A stretch of 64,000 nucleotides of DNA from Seriola aureovittata. Taxonomy: Eukaryota; Chordata; Actinopteri; Carangiformes; Carangidae. The stretch lies in the NCBI RefSeq assembly GCF_021018895.1, contig NC_079365.1, forward strand, positions 620,001 through 684,000, written 5' to 3'. Positions 28,201 through 38,699 of the stretch are shown here, piece after piece. Position 1 is the stretch's first letter. The number at the start of each line of letters is the position of its first letter. The notes below the pieces were generated by a model, which was given only the letters and a program-made list of their open reading frames with translations, ran no database searches and was not told the DNA's origin. A program made the translations under genes and the position numbers.

Positions 28201-31200
28201 GAGAATAATGCCCAACCTCTGCTTTGGAAGAGGATTTGGAACGGATGACATACGCTTTACTAGAGCACCTTCTGAACTGCTCAACGACTGGCTGGATCAG
28301 AGGGTAGATGTCATCTGCAGCAACCAGGTCCACCATTTTGTCTATGTCATTGTCTCTGGCAGCTGACTGGATATCTTTCCACACTTCTGCGAGTATGCGG
28401 AAGTTATCACAGTTTTGGTCTTCTTTGACATGGTCAACTTTATGCCGCACATGAAAGGACAGAGGTATAAATTCTCCACATTTCTTCATGAATTCTTCAA
28501 CCTTTTCAGGCCTTGGTTTTTCCTGACAGCGAAGAGGTGTGTAATACCTGGTTTTTTCTGAACCAATCAAAGTCTCTGATGCAAGTGTGTTGAATAACAC
28601 ACTCAGCTCTTCAATCATCAGATGGGCTTTGCGCTGTCCAGGCAATCTCTCAGCATCAGTTTGGGAATAAGGCCAATCCACAATTCTGATCTTCCTGTGA
28701 GCCTTTGCAAAACAATAAGCCACTGCAACACAGTCTTCTACTGTGTCACATTTCAGTCTCTTTCCATATTTTTTGGTGATTTCTTTCTCTGCCTTTTCAT
28801 AAGAAAACTGCTTGTCTGACCTGATCAATGACAATTGGAATTTGGGCTTATCAATTATCTCATTTGTGTCCTTGGTTACTTTGAACATTAATGAAACCAC
28901 CCTGCGATCTTTACCTGGCAGAAGACTGAAGCGTCCAGTGCTCAAGTCATGGTGGAACATATGAATTGGTTTTTCTCTACTGCAGTAATATGTAGCCCCT
29001 TGTTGTTTTGCATCCTCATCTAATTCGCTACCTGGACTCACATAGCTTGCCACATCTGCAATATGGACTCCCAACTCAAAGTGGCCTCCAATGTCCCTGA
29101 CACTGATGGCATCATCCAAGTCCTTTGCTCCTTTTGGATCAACAGTGAAAGTGATTACATCACGTATGTCCTGTCTGTGTCTCCCATCTTCATCTGCCTC
29201 ATCTGCCTCATCTGATTTATACATACTGGGTTCAACTCTGAATTCAGCATTCAGGATCCTTAGTCCATCAACCAAGGAACTTCCAACTGGAAGAATATTT
29301 ATGACCTTCCCCAATGGAAAATAACAATTTTCCTTCCATCCAATCACTTGCACAATAAATACATTGTTCCGTTTCAGCTTTTCATTAAGACGTTCATGTG
29401 TTGCAATCGTCCACTCTCCATCAATTTGCTCCCATATTGGAATGAAGTTACGTCTTTTCTTGTTGATCAGTATGCATATTTTGGGCTCAGATTTTTGGAT
29501 GGGCATCATCAATCTTTTGACAAATCTGTCTTCAGAACGCTGTCTTGATTTGCTGTGATCCTCATCCTCAAGAAGACACACAAGTACACAGGCAGATTCA
29601 GCTTTCTTGATGATCCTGATTACTTTTGATGATGATGCTGTTTGTAATAGCACTTCGTCTCCAGTGAAGGCTTTACCCAGGTTTGCCCTTCCCTTGATGG
29701 TTATACGTCTGGTGGGATTATTAGATGGAATGACATAACCTCTGTTATATGGTTCCCTGACCAACTTTCCTCGCTGGTACATCTCAGATTGTTTTTCACA
29801 TAACTCTGAAGGGACTTTGTCAAGATCAGTGATATTGTTTGATGATCTTGACCTGTGGGGATTGAAGCCTTCAAATTCCAAGCTGTCATCATCGGAACTG
29901 TACTCTGATCTCAGCTGTTCATATTCATCTTTCAGCTCTTGAAGAATTGCATCACTGAGAGTGTTGCTGTCATCCATATGTTCAGATTTTTGAAACCTTA
30001 GAGTTTCCACAACATCTTTTTCAAAGAAATCCTTTGTGAAATGCTGTGGTGCAGCACTGTTGTTGCTGATGCAGTGGTCTACGTAGCTCTTCCAGATTCC
30101 TGAGCATTTCCCAAAGCAACAGAGAGCAGCAGCATCTCCAACCACAACCACCTGGGACTGAGCCCTAGTCATCGCAGTGTTTAACACACGGGCATCATTG
30201 AACAGCTCCAGACCAGGCAGGTGTGACATTTTCAGACTGTCACGTGTTTGCACAGCTGTAATTATGACTACCCTGAACTGTTTTCCTGTTGACACATAAA
30301 GACAACTTTTAAGATTTATAATGTAAATATTTATGAAAGGTAATATCAATGTAATGTTTAAATGACAAGTGTGCAGTTGTTCCTAAGGCTTACCTTGCAC
30401 ATTTGCCAGATTCTCAACATGGACTTTAGGGAGGCCTCTTCTCGAAAGTGCTGTCCTAATTTTCCGAACCTATGAACCATGAAAAAGAAGTGAAATAATT
30501 AGACTGAAATCATATTTAATAATGTGAAATCTTTACTGCATTGTTGATGTAATCTATGGTTGTGTTCCAGTCTTGTGATAATTGTTGAGAGTTTAAATTG
30601 TAATATACCTGAAATCCCTCTGAGAGAACGCAGATTGAGCTTTGGTCCTTGGGCCCCCATGTCAATGGCCACTGTTCCAGAATTTCTTTCGCTGCTTCAG
30701 CCACTTTACCAACTTCTTCATTGTTATACCAAGACATAGACACAGTGTCCAAGAGACACACTCCCCTGTCATGATGAAACTTTAGGGCATGACCATCTGC
30801 AGGAGCTGGAATATTTCCACTGGCTTTTATAACGTCATTCTTACCGACGTAGAAATGGGTGGATACAAACTCCACTATTTCTTTGGTTGAGCGGTAGTTT
30901 TCACTGAAAATGATTCTGCTATTGTTAGCAGCGTCACACTTCTGGCCTTGGTAGTAGTGGAACAAGCGGTTAAGCATTGTGTGATCTGAACGGTGATGAT
31001 CATCCACTGAGAAAAGCTTGGGTCCCATTTGCATGTGATCTCCAGCCAAAACGACTCTGGTGTTTGGCCCAGCAAGACCAAGGGCCATCAAGGCTTCACA
31101 TTCTAGCATCTGAGAGGCTTCATCAATTAGAATGTGGGTGAAGTATCCCTCCGGGAGCTTCAGGTCGTGAAAAAGTCTTGCCATTGTTGTGGTAGTTATG

Positions 31201-34200
31201 ATGATTTTGTGGCAATCCAGGGCAGCTTTTGTAGGTGGTAGAAAATGCTGCCTATCTTCTGAAAGAAAACAGTATTTCATAGTAATCTCATCCGTGGCCA
31301 ACAAAGCACTGCCTTGTTTGTTTGCTTTTATTCGAATTGGCCTCATTCCAGCATTTTTCTTGTCAATGAACGGATGGAAGTGATCTCTGACGTACAGATC
31401 TGCAGAACTGAAATTAAACAAAAACGTCACAGACTAGCTTAGCCTAGCTTAACACTTTGAATGTAACATGTACAATTACGTGGGAAGTACATGTCAATAA
31501 AAATCAATTAATCAATGAATATTAAAAAAAAAAAACCTTTTCAAAAGTATGTATTACCTGTTGGTGTGGGTGCAAATCAGCACTTTGTTGTGAGGCTGCT
31601 TAGAAAGCTCTCTGGCTGCTGTAGCAAGTGTGAATGTTTTCCCAGTTCCAAATGGTCCATAGATGAGAAGCGGTGCCACAGATTTTTGGCCACTGGAATT
31701 TCCTGTGATGAAGTCCATGGCTGACTGCTGCTTTTCATTCAGGTTCTCATAGTGGATGTTATTTACAGGAACTCCACAGTTTTTAAGGTCTGGTAGCACT
31801 CTGTTTGTATCAGGAAGGAGGTCTACAGCCCTGTGCATAGTGCAGAAGCTGTGGCGGTTCATCTGAAACTGCACCTCCATTTGATATGATTCGTTTTTTT
31901 TGAGTGTAAGATCAGAGCAACATTTTTTAGACAGTTTCAAATACATTTTGTTCACACTTGTTTGGTCTTGCAGAATGGTGGCTTCATAGACCTTCAAGTG
32001 TTGATCACTTGAAGATAAAGGGGCTATCAGAGCAGACTGGATGCTTCGTCTTAATACCAGTCCCTCGGGGGTGTCTGGTGTGAGATTACAGGAAATGGAG
32101 ACAGCACAGAACAGCTCTCCCCAAGGAGGCATGATCATGCCCCGCTGTGCACTGTTCAATGTCTCCAGTGTTGTAATTTCTCCACAAACATTTAGCCTAA
32201 AGTAAACAAGAAAAAACAGCTCAGGCATTGTTTTATACAGACAGTGGGGAACTGGAAAGTGGTCTAAGACTTTTGGACCCAATGGTCTGTGCAAATTCCA
32301 AAGATCATAAAAGAAAAATGAAGGAGATAAGCATGTTACCTTGAAACAACCTGGTCTTCTGCACGTTCCTCATTGTAAAGGAAGTGGTGCATTCTCTCTT
32401 TATAGTTCTCCTTATTCAAAGGTGTTGTGCTGTTGTGGGAGGATTTATACTGAAAGCTAATCTGAGGAGGCTTGTACTGCTTCAACAGCTCCTCTTGTTC
32501 CTCTGTCTTGGACGAACATGGGATGATAAACTTGTTCCCTCGATGCCAACGCTGTGCTCTTTGGATGGTGGCTCCGTGGGTCACAGTTGGTTGTTCAGTG
32601 TTATCCAGTGACAGCTGGCCTACTCTTATTCTGAGTTTCTTCAAGAGCACTGGTTTCATGTCAAAATCTAGCACTAACCACTGTTCATACAAGCCTGGGT
32701 TGATGGATGTGAAAGACACAGTGACGTCATAGGTCAAGTCTTCACTAAGAAAGTAGTCACCTGAGGAGTAGAGGCAGGGCACAGAGCTCGCATCACCAAG
32801 GGTGAACGAAGCTCCTGGCTCTTGTTTCAGCAGAGCCACATGCACAAGCTGCCTCTGTATATACACAAAAGTGACAATTAGCCATATGATGACAACGATA
32901 TAACATTTCTGGGACATGAAAGAATAACAATATTTGAAGATGAAAATTGTGTGGGCATTACACTGACACAACATATAAACCTGCGGTGCAGAACCTTTGT
33001 CTCCCCCCTCTGACAGTGAGAGTAATTACACAAACACCAGAATTTAAAACTCCAGTATACTGCAGAATGTAAAGATTTACTTTAACCAGCACTCCAGCCT
33101 TAGCTCAGTTATATCACTGCATGCCCATACCTGACTACATATCTGTCTACCTGTTTCCTAACTACCTGTTACCTTGGTGCATGATGTGTTTTGCTCATCA
33201 TCCTGCCAAAGTTTATTTGGATCCTACAGCTTGTTCTTACTGCCTGTAAACCTGTTTATCTACCACTGAACTACAGTGTGAGTGTTTGCTTTTGTTTCTT
33301 TCTGCTTTTAACACATTCAGGAAAAACTGAAGCTACTGTCGTGCAAACCCTTGTTAGGGCTTCAGCACTGAGCAGTGCGAGGCCTCTATTGTAATTCGTT
33401 TGTTACATTATTCTTAATGAAAATGAATCACCTTTTTGAAGGCCTAAACATGGTTGAAAACTCATGACACTGTGCACACATGTCAGGCTTTGTGAATATG
33501 TACATGGTTTATCGGTCTTGTACATGGATGTGGCAAAATGGCTCAATAGTGCCACCAAGAAAATTACTACAAGGCACCACTCGCCCTACATGTACAAAAT
33601 TCAGAAGGCACGTGTAACAAGACCGACAAAAAAGACTGTATGTACCATAAAAACCCAACAGGAAATGAGATATTTTGAATTGACCCTGAAATTTTGGTGC
33701 TGTTTTTGCCATTTACAGGCATTGGAATTTAACGAACTCCTGGAGAATTGATCAGATCGACATCATAGTTGATCGGTCTAATCTTAAGACCTCTGTGATG
33801 CTAAATTGTGAAACCTTTGAGTTTTCGCTGAATTTAGATTTTTCGCCTTGAGAAATGAACTCCTTATAACTCCAGATCACAATGTCCAAACTGGCCCAAA
33901 CTTTATATGTTTGAACAGAGTCCCGGCCTGAAGACATCTAAATACCAATATTCAGTAGAGCCACCTTATGGTAACAGGAAATATTATGTTTTATAGTTTG
34001 ATGAACTCCTCCAAGCAGGTTGACCAAACCCACCTCAAACTTGGTCAGAAAATACTTCATACCTTGCTGATGCTTTGTTGTGAAAATTGAGTTTTCATGT
34101 AAGGGCATGTTAGTGGTGGCGCAGCGAATTTCGCAGCAGGAAGTTATTGTAACTCTATCATCATCTCTTCACATATTTGATGACAGTCCCACACTGAAGA

Positions 34201-37200
34201 CATCTGCATCATTTGATTCACATGAAATGTTCATGGTCTGGTTTACACTTGATAAACATAATGTATAACATCTCATGAGCGCGGCGTCTGATGGTCGCTA
34301 CGATGACACTGAACCAGTGTCCTGGCAGCCCCCGTGATGTGCATGACAATGCGAGGGCCAGGTCAATGCTGCATGCAGCTTTAATTATTGTTGTAATTAA
34401 TTGTTGTAACAACTAAGTTGGAACATTTTCTTATTCCAATCATTATTCTGCCATGGCTGTATGATAAAGGATTTATAAATACTTATATGCCGTCATATGT
34501 GTGAAAGCTTTTAACATAGTGTTTAACATTATCTTAAATAACACAGTATAGATGACTGATGGATGGAAAAAAGCAGTAGCCTACTTCGAATACTATCACT
34601 CCTTGTCCAGTCTGTGAAATGGCCATGTCTGTATGAAGCTGATTTAAGTTAGATATTCAGCAACTGGACTTTTTGTCATTGGACACAGAAAAATGTACCA
34701 ACTTCCATGCCTTACTATAAAAATCCAGATTTAAAATCTTACCTCTGTTTCAACATGGAAAGTCCATTTGAGCGTTGCACCGATCTGTTCACACTCCACA
34801 GTTAAATCTTCATCACAAGAGATGCTGACATCATCCACTTGTTCAGATATCTGCTCAACATTTGAAATAATAATTCAGAACGATGATGAAGTGAAGAATT
34901 AATTGGTTCAAATGTCATTTTAAAAAGCATGTTATATTTGGTCAACTGGCCAACTTCCTGTATTGACTCTGTGAGAACATGTTGTGCCTCTCAGTCGACT
35001 GAGCCACATCGACATCTTTGCCAAACTTAAAAAGTCAGTGAACAGAATATTACAGCCTCATACTTACAATGTGCACTTCATTGCTGCTGTTTTTGTATTC
35101 CTCTAACAGCCTTTCATTATAGGACATGAGACCCTGGGCTTCAATGTTATGTCTGATCTCCTTCTCCTCTGCGGCACGCATCATCCACTCCTGCAGTTCT
35201 TCCACAGAATGAGCTTTTGGGCACTTGATGCCGTACTCACAAGTTTGTGGTCTAGGATGAAATGTCAGTGTTAACAGTATAATACGGAGCATATGTCAAC
35301 TGTTCAATCAATCTGTTTTATTTTGTGTGTGTGTTTCTGGAGCTCCTTTTTTCTATGGAAGGTCTAAAAAGACTACATTTAATCAAATTAAACAGTGTCA
35401 AATGCATAATGATATTTGTATTTCCTACTTGTGTATGCATTCTGTGTCAAATGACAAATGACAAACACATACTAAAGGGACAGTTATTTTATTTAATAAC
35501 TGACTGAACTGGTTTCATTGTGACAATGTCACATTAACATAAAAAGAACACAGAAACACAAAATTGAGAGATGTATTACATCTGAGTGTTGTCCAGCAGG
35601 TGGGAGCATGGACCAGCCTCATCCTTTAAACCAGTGAGCCCCAGCCTTTCCCAACTCAATTACTCAAAAAATGTTGGCAGCCCACATCCCGTAACAATAT
35701 GGAGGCCAAATTATACATTCTCAGAGCACTTTGGATTTGACTGATAACGATCAAATGTTCAGAATTGAACTGAAAGCAGAGGAAACTCAATTTTTTATTC
35801 AACAGAGGAGAGATAACTTGTAGATTCACAATCTGTTTCTATTTCTCTTTCCTTTTAACGCTTCCTGTTTCTAACCAGCTATTCATTTTGATTCTCCAGT
35901 TTTTGCCTTGGATCTGATCTTTTAGCAAACAAATATATGATGTGGTCTGGTGGAAACAACATAAACATTTCTAACATTAACTTATCACGGTGATAGGCAT
36001 GTTTGTAAAATCATTTCATTTAAAAACATCAACAGTATAGTTGTAAATCATGTGATGGGAAGGAGCTTTGTTTACCTCGGACACAGCCAGAGCTCATCTT
36101 GGCGGCTGTGTGGAGGCTGTCGTCCTCTCCACCTGGTGATGGTGTCCTGATGGAGCAACTGGGCATGTTCCAAAGAGGAGCAGTGCTTGTAGAAGCTCTC
36201 TGGGGAGGACAGGACCAGGAGGCAGACTTTGCAGTACATGGTGACTTGTCTGGGCTCTGTCTGCTCTGGCTGGCTCAGCTGAAGGAGATGAGGCCGAACA
36301 GAGAGCCCGCTGTGCTCGGCTTTCCACACCGCCATCTCCACCTCATTCTGGGCAGACTGGCAGTGGTTGGGCCCATGCCAGCAGGGCTTGCCTTGCCTGA
36401 CATGACTGCAGTACTTAAACTGACAGTTAGGTGGAAGAGGACGCACGTGGTTGTAGATGTGCTTTCGACTGTTCTCTGATAGGTGATGAACTAAGACTGG
36501 GTCCCAGCTGTGAGCTTCATCTGCTGAGCAAGTTGATTTCCACCTTTTGGTTGTTAGTTTTTGAGGACGGGCATGAAAGCAGGCTTTACAGAACTCGATA
36601 AATTCACCTGAAAACTGCTGAACTATTCTTTTAGCTGCACTTTCTGGTGATGACAAAACCGAGTCAGACTCAGTTACGAGTCTGATTAACTCGTTTTTAT
36701 CTATTTTGTTGTCTCTTACATAGTTCCATACAGTGGCCTCCTCATAGCTCCTGGCATAAGTGCATCCCTGTCCATGTACTCTACATCCAGAACCCTCAGC
36801 AAAGAAGTCACACACTTGGTAAAAGACATTTCGACCAAAGTTTCCACATGTAGGCCGCTCAGAGACCGGCCTCCACTGGTCAGACGCCTTGGCTTTGGCT
36901 AAAAGCAGATTTCTGCTGCACCTGTGACTAACTGACTGAACTGTGTATGTTATTTCTTTGTCCCTGACAGAGCACAGATCACAGACAGCCTTCAAATCCA
37001 GCGATGCCAAGAGGTCACCCACAGGTCCAGGGTGGTCAGGCTGATCAGGTCCTCTCTCAGACTGAGCTACTAGATTACAGAGAAGTATATGGTCTAATCT
37101 GTGACGCTTTACAAAGTTCCACACTGCAGCTTCCTCATCACTCCTGGCAAATGTGCACCGGTTCCTGTGGTATGTGCAACCAATGCTTTCCACAAAGTAG

Positions 37201-37427
37201 TGACACACCTCATACTGACTCGGCAATGGAAACTTGGGTCGTCCATTAACAGGCCTCCACTTGCTGCCACCTTTGGCTTTGCAGAGCAGGAGAGTACGTG
37301 CACACTGGTGCTGGACTGACTTTAATGCATATGTAATTTCTCTCTCCTTGACTGAGCACTGAGTGCATGCAAGTTTGAGGTCATGGGTTGATGAGAGAGG
37401 AGCCAGCGTGGACCCACCAGCTGACAT
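20909..37427 (-). CDS. helz2: Helicase with zinc finger 2 (whole gene, 19 coding exons)
   Basis: Exons, 5' to 3' on minus: 37427-36076, 35251-35068, 34850-34743, 32854-32340, 32196-31558, 31407-30609, 30469-30394, 30285-26880, 26772-26687, 26518-26393, 26311-26156, 26059-25915, 25821-25690, 24774-24582, 24197-24051, 22221-22012, 21919-21763, 21292-21125, 21021-20909. All phases join; the coding length is 8712 nt, 2903 aa plus TAG. Domains: Cys/His zinc modules (1-500), SF1 helicase I (Walker A 900-907, DEAS 1028-1031), RNB exoribonuclease (about 1600-1950, Asp 1607/1613/1615/1616), SF1 helicase II (Walker A 2428-2435, DECA 2618-2621). HELZ2 family proteins are interferon-linked nuclear-receptor coactivators and RNA exonucleases/helicases; the length fits the family. 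Splice sites are GT-AG except one GC donor (intron 11). Confidence 0.95.
22434..22954. mobile_element. hAT-type MITE in helz2 intron 15
   Basis: Termini CAGTGTTGTGC (22434-22444) and GCACAACACTG (22944-22954) are perfect inverted repeats. Flanks CAGACAAT (22426-22433) and CAGACAGT (22955-22962) match at 7 of 8 positions, the target-site length of hAT elements. The 521-bp interior has no transposase; it is rich in TGAACGTG/GTTCA motifs. Confidence 0.85.
23480..23580 (+). repeat. Interspersed repeat (GGCTCCAACAGTGAGTCA family), copy 1
   Basis: Contains AATGAAGCCAACATTAAAG and GGCTCCAACAGTGAGTCA, shared in the same order with about 48900-48965 in the stmn3 intron. It lies in helz2 intron 15; the family is not named here. 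Confidence 0.55.
24051..26059 (-). CDS. helz2: helz2 exons 12-15 (helicase II core)
   Basis: Exon 12 25915-26059, exon 13 25690-25821, exon 14 24582-24774, exon 15 24051-24197 (residues 2483-2688). Exon 13 carries LRSITLHHRMR across the junction. Exon 14 holds the helicase II Walker B ILIDECAMA (DECA 2618-2621). Exon 15 carries motif III LIGDHKQLRP and ends with LDTQYRM (motif IV). Intron 13 (915 bp) contains an interspersed repeat. Confidence 0.92.
24823..25645 (+). repeat. Interspersed repeat in helz2 intron 13
   Basis: Begins with GCCTGCACGATATGAG, typical of teleost hAT-like repeats. Its second half (about 25262-25645) is clearly similar to the reverse complement of 63195-63530: both share TTGATGGTTCAT, GTTACATGTCTGTTTTCATT, TGTTGCTATTGC, TTCACTGGGCTT and AGGGAGGGGAGATGTG. 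No ends with target duplications were found. Confidence 0.65.
26156..26772 (-). CDS. helz2: helz2 exons 9-11 (helicase II entry)
   Basis: Exon 9 (26687-26772), exon 10 (26393-26518) and exon 11 (26156-26311) encode residues 2360-2483. The LNQSQSRAV Q-motif precedes Walker A GPPG|TGKT, whose glycine codon 2431 is split by intron 10. Exon 11 continues VVGVYIVHGF and LYCGPSNKSVD (motif Ia). Exon 11 ends in a GC donor (GCAG|GCAAGT on minus; 26154-26155), not GT. Confidence 0.9.
26880..30285 (-). CDS. helz2: helz2 exon 8 (helicase I end and RNB nuclease)
   Basis: A 3406-nt exon covering residues 1225-2360. It starts with helicase I motifs V and VI (NTAMTRAQSQ, Arg about 1265), passes an acidic linker (SSDDDSLEFEG), then cold-shock/OB-like regions and the RNB domain. 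The active-site signature DPKGAKDLDDA has aspartates at relative positions 1, 7, 9 and 10, the same spacing as catalytic residues of bacterial RNase II, and SSPIRRYMDIV marks the C-terminal RNB motif (about 1930). No internal stop. Donor ACAT|GTAAGT; acceptor GTCAACAG. Confidence 0.95.
30394..31407 (-). CDS. helz2: helz2 exons 6 and 7 (helicase I core)
   Basis: Exon 6 (30609-31407, residues 933-1199) has Walker B ILIDEASQM (DEAS 1028-1031), motif III LAGDHMQMGP and motif IV-like FSENYRST. Exon 7 (30394-30469, residues 1200-1225) is a 76-nt link, VRKIRTALSRRGLP, leading into motif V in exon 8. Confidence 0.93.
31558..32854 (-). CDS. helz2: helz2 exons 4 and 5 (helicase I start)
   Basis: Exon 4 (32340-32854, residues 549-720) is a beta-rich region N-terminal to the first helicase. 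Exon 5 (31558-32196, residues 720-933) carries the NEKQQSAM Q-motif-like segment and Walker A GPFGTGKT (900-907), then VLICTHTN (motif Ia). The 143-bp intron has GTAACA donor and TTTAG acceptor. Confidence 0.93.
33330..34400 (+). repeat. Large teleost interspersed repeat in helz2 intron 3
   Basis: Begins GGGCTTCAGCACTGAGCAGTG, a start I recognise as common in fish genomes, and ends in a GCAGCTTTAATTATTGTTG stretch. It accounts for most of the 1.9-kb intron. No functional frame was seen and the class is uncertain. Confidence 0.55.
34743..35251 (-). CDS. helz2: helz2 exons 2 and 3
   Basis: Exon 2 (35068-35251, residues 451-512) completes a CCCH finger begun at the end of exon 1: LCPR|PQTCEYGIKCPKAHS, with an intact final His, followed by the VEELQEWMMRAAEE helix. 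Exon 3 (34743-34850, residues 513-548) encodes DDVSISCDEDLTVECEQI. Donors read ATT|GTAAGT and GAG|GTAAGA; acceptors CCTAG and GAGCAG. Confidence 0.9.
36076..37427 (-). CDS. helz2: helz2 exon 1 (zinc modules)
   Basis: Encodes residues 1-450 plus two bases. It holds tandem homologous modules: CxxC plus HxC (Cys21, Cys24, His40, Cys42), then a CCCH-like unit (Cys75, Cys84, Cys91); the arrangement recurs about 128 residues later (CDLC from Cys149), and a more diverged third unit lies near 275-400. In each the expected last His is replaced (CTFARS, CTYARS, CQSAQ). A U1/C2H2-type finger (YCKVC followed by HCSSLEH) follows. The start ATG at 37425-37427 opens the long frame; two out-of-frame ATGs lie 10 and 14 bp upstream. 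An acceptor-like CCTTTTGCCTACAG (ending about 37457) suggests a non-coding exon further upstream. Confidence 0.9.
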
Positions 37428-37672
37428 TGTGATACATTCATAATGCTAAAGGCAGCCACTGTAGGCAAAAGGTTTACTGGCCCTGCAGATTGTAGGAATG
37501 TGGTCAGAGCTGGGACGAGTAGCTTTCAGGTGCATTTCCTGGTTACAGTCAGTCACAGCAGACCTAGATTAGCAGTCTGGGTAAAACTAAGACACTATGG
37601 TATCGCTGAAAAAATTAGGTTGGATTCTCCTACTGAAGTCTGAGAAACGTCCACCTTTGCTTGAAAGTGTCT

Positions 37673-37682
37673 GAAAGAGAAA
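37673..37682 (+). promoter_or_regulatory. ISRE-like element upstream of helz2
   Basis: GAAAGAGAAA followed by AC fits the interferon-stimulated response core GAAANNGAAA. It lies about 246 bp upstream of the helz2 ATG. HELZ2 is known as interferon-inducible in mammals, which makes the site plausible. On the minus strand the same bases read TTTTCTCTTTCAG, which could instead be a splice acceptor of a 5' UTR exon. Confidence 0.4.
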
Positions 37683-37849
37683 ACATTAGAGAGAACAACA
37701 TAGTGATCAGCGTGCTCAGAGTGTTCATTAAGAGTTTTTCATATTTTAGTTTTTATCTGCAGACAGTTTAAAGAGTATGACATTAACATTCCAGATCTGG
37801 ACAGCCAATATCTGTATCTGGATAATGACATACAGCCCATGGGTCTTTA

Positions 37850-38110
37850 CATTCATTCATTCATTATCTATACTGCTTGTCCTTTTCAGGGTCACATGGA
37901 GGCTGGAGCCGAAGCCAGCTGACACTGTGCGAGAGGGGGGGGGTGGGGGGGTGGGGGGGGTGGGGGGGGGGGGGGGGGGGCACCTGAACAGGTAGCCAGT
38001 CTAACACAGGACAGAGACAAAAAAACATTCACATTGACACAGAAAGGCCCCAGCAGGTTCAAACCCAGGACCTGTGATCACCACTGCACCACAGTGCCAC
38101 CCTCCTTACA
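37850..38110 (+). repeat. Teleost interspersed repeat with G-rich core
   Basis: Opens with TTCATTCATTATCTATACTG and ends near CACTGCACCACAGTGCCACC, the hallmark of a very common fish repeat (GTCACATGGAGGCTGGAGCC type). The middle has been replaced by a long G-run. Confidence 0.7.
37934..37980 (+). repeat. Poly-G tract
   Basis: About 47 bases of G broken by five single T residues, about 510 bp upstream of the helz2 ATG. It has strong G-quadruplex potential on the plus strand; assembly accuracy here is doubtful. Confidence 0.9.
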
Positions 38111-38524
38111 TTTATACCCAAGGGTGGATACTAACAAAGTACATTTACTTCAGTATTGTACTTCAGTATATTTTTAGTATCTGTATTTTATTTGAGTATA
38201 ATTTTTTTTGAACATCTGACTTTTACTCCACCACACTTGAAGACAAATATTGCACTTCTGACTCCACTATATTTCTATCAAGTACTCTTACTTTGTTTTT
38301 TTAATACTTTATTGTGTCAATTAATGCCACCGAAACACACTTTACATCTCTTGCCACCCAAACATCCTGACACAGACTCTTTTTTTTTTCTTTCCCCCAC
38401 CCCAACCTAGAATGAAGTGCACACACAACCCAACAGGGTGAGCGACAGTACAGTTTTTACTGATCATGATGTGTACCTTCATATCATGTATATCTATACT
38501 GTCAATTACCCATACACCAATACA

Positions 38525-38600
38525 AACATGCATACATATGCACATACATACATACATACATACATATGCACATACATACATACATACACAAATGCACCTA
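38525..38600. repeat. (CATA)n microsatellite
   Basis: Repeated CATA units with ATGCACATA interruptions. It is followed by a short (AAAT)n run near 38647-38690. Confidence 0.9.
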
Positions 38601-38699
38601 TATACATATACATACCCTTGTACATATACTGCATGTGTATGAAAATGAATAAATAAATAAATAAGTAAATAATTTAGTAAATAAATGTATTTGATGAAT

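Noticed and set aside
30286..30349. Methionine start of the 1157-codon frame at 30349
   Set aside because: Those bases are intron 7; the acceptor at 30286-30287 joins helz2 exon 7 in frame, so the apparent start is not used.
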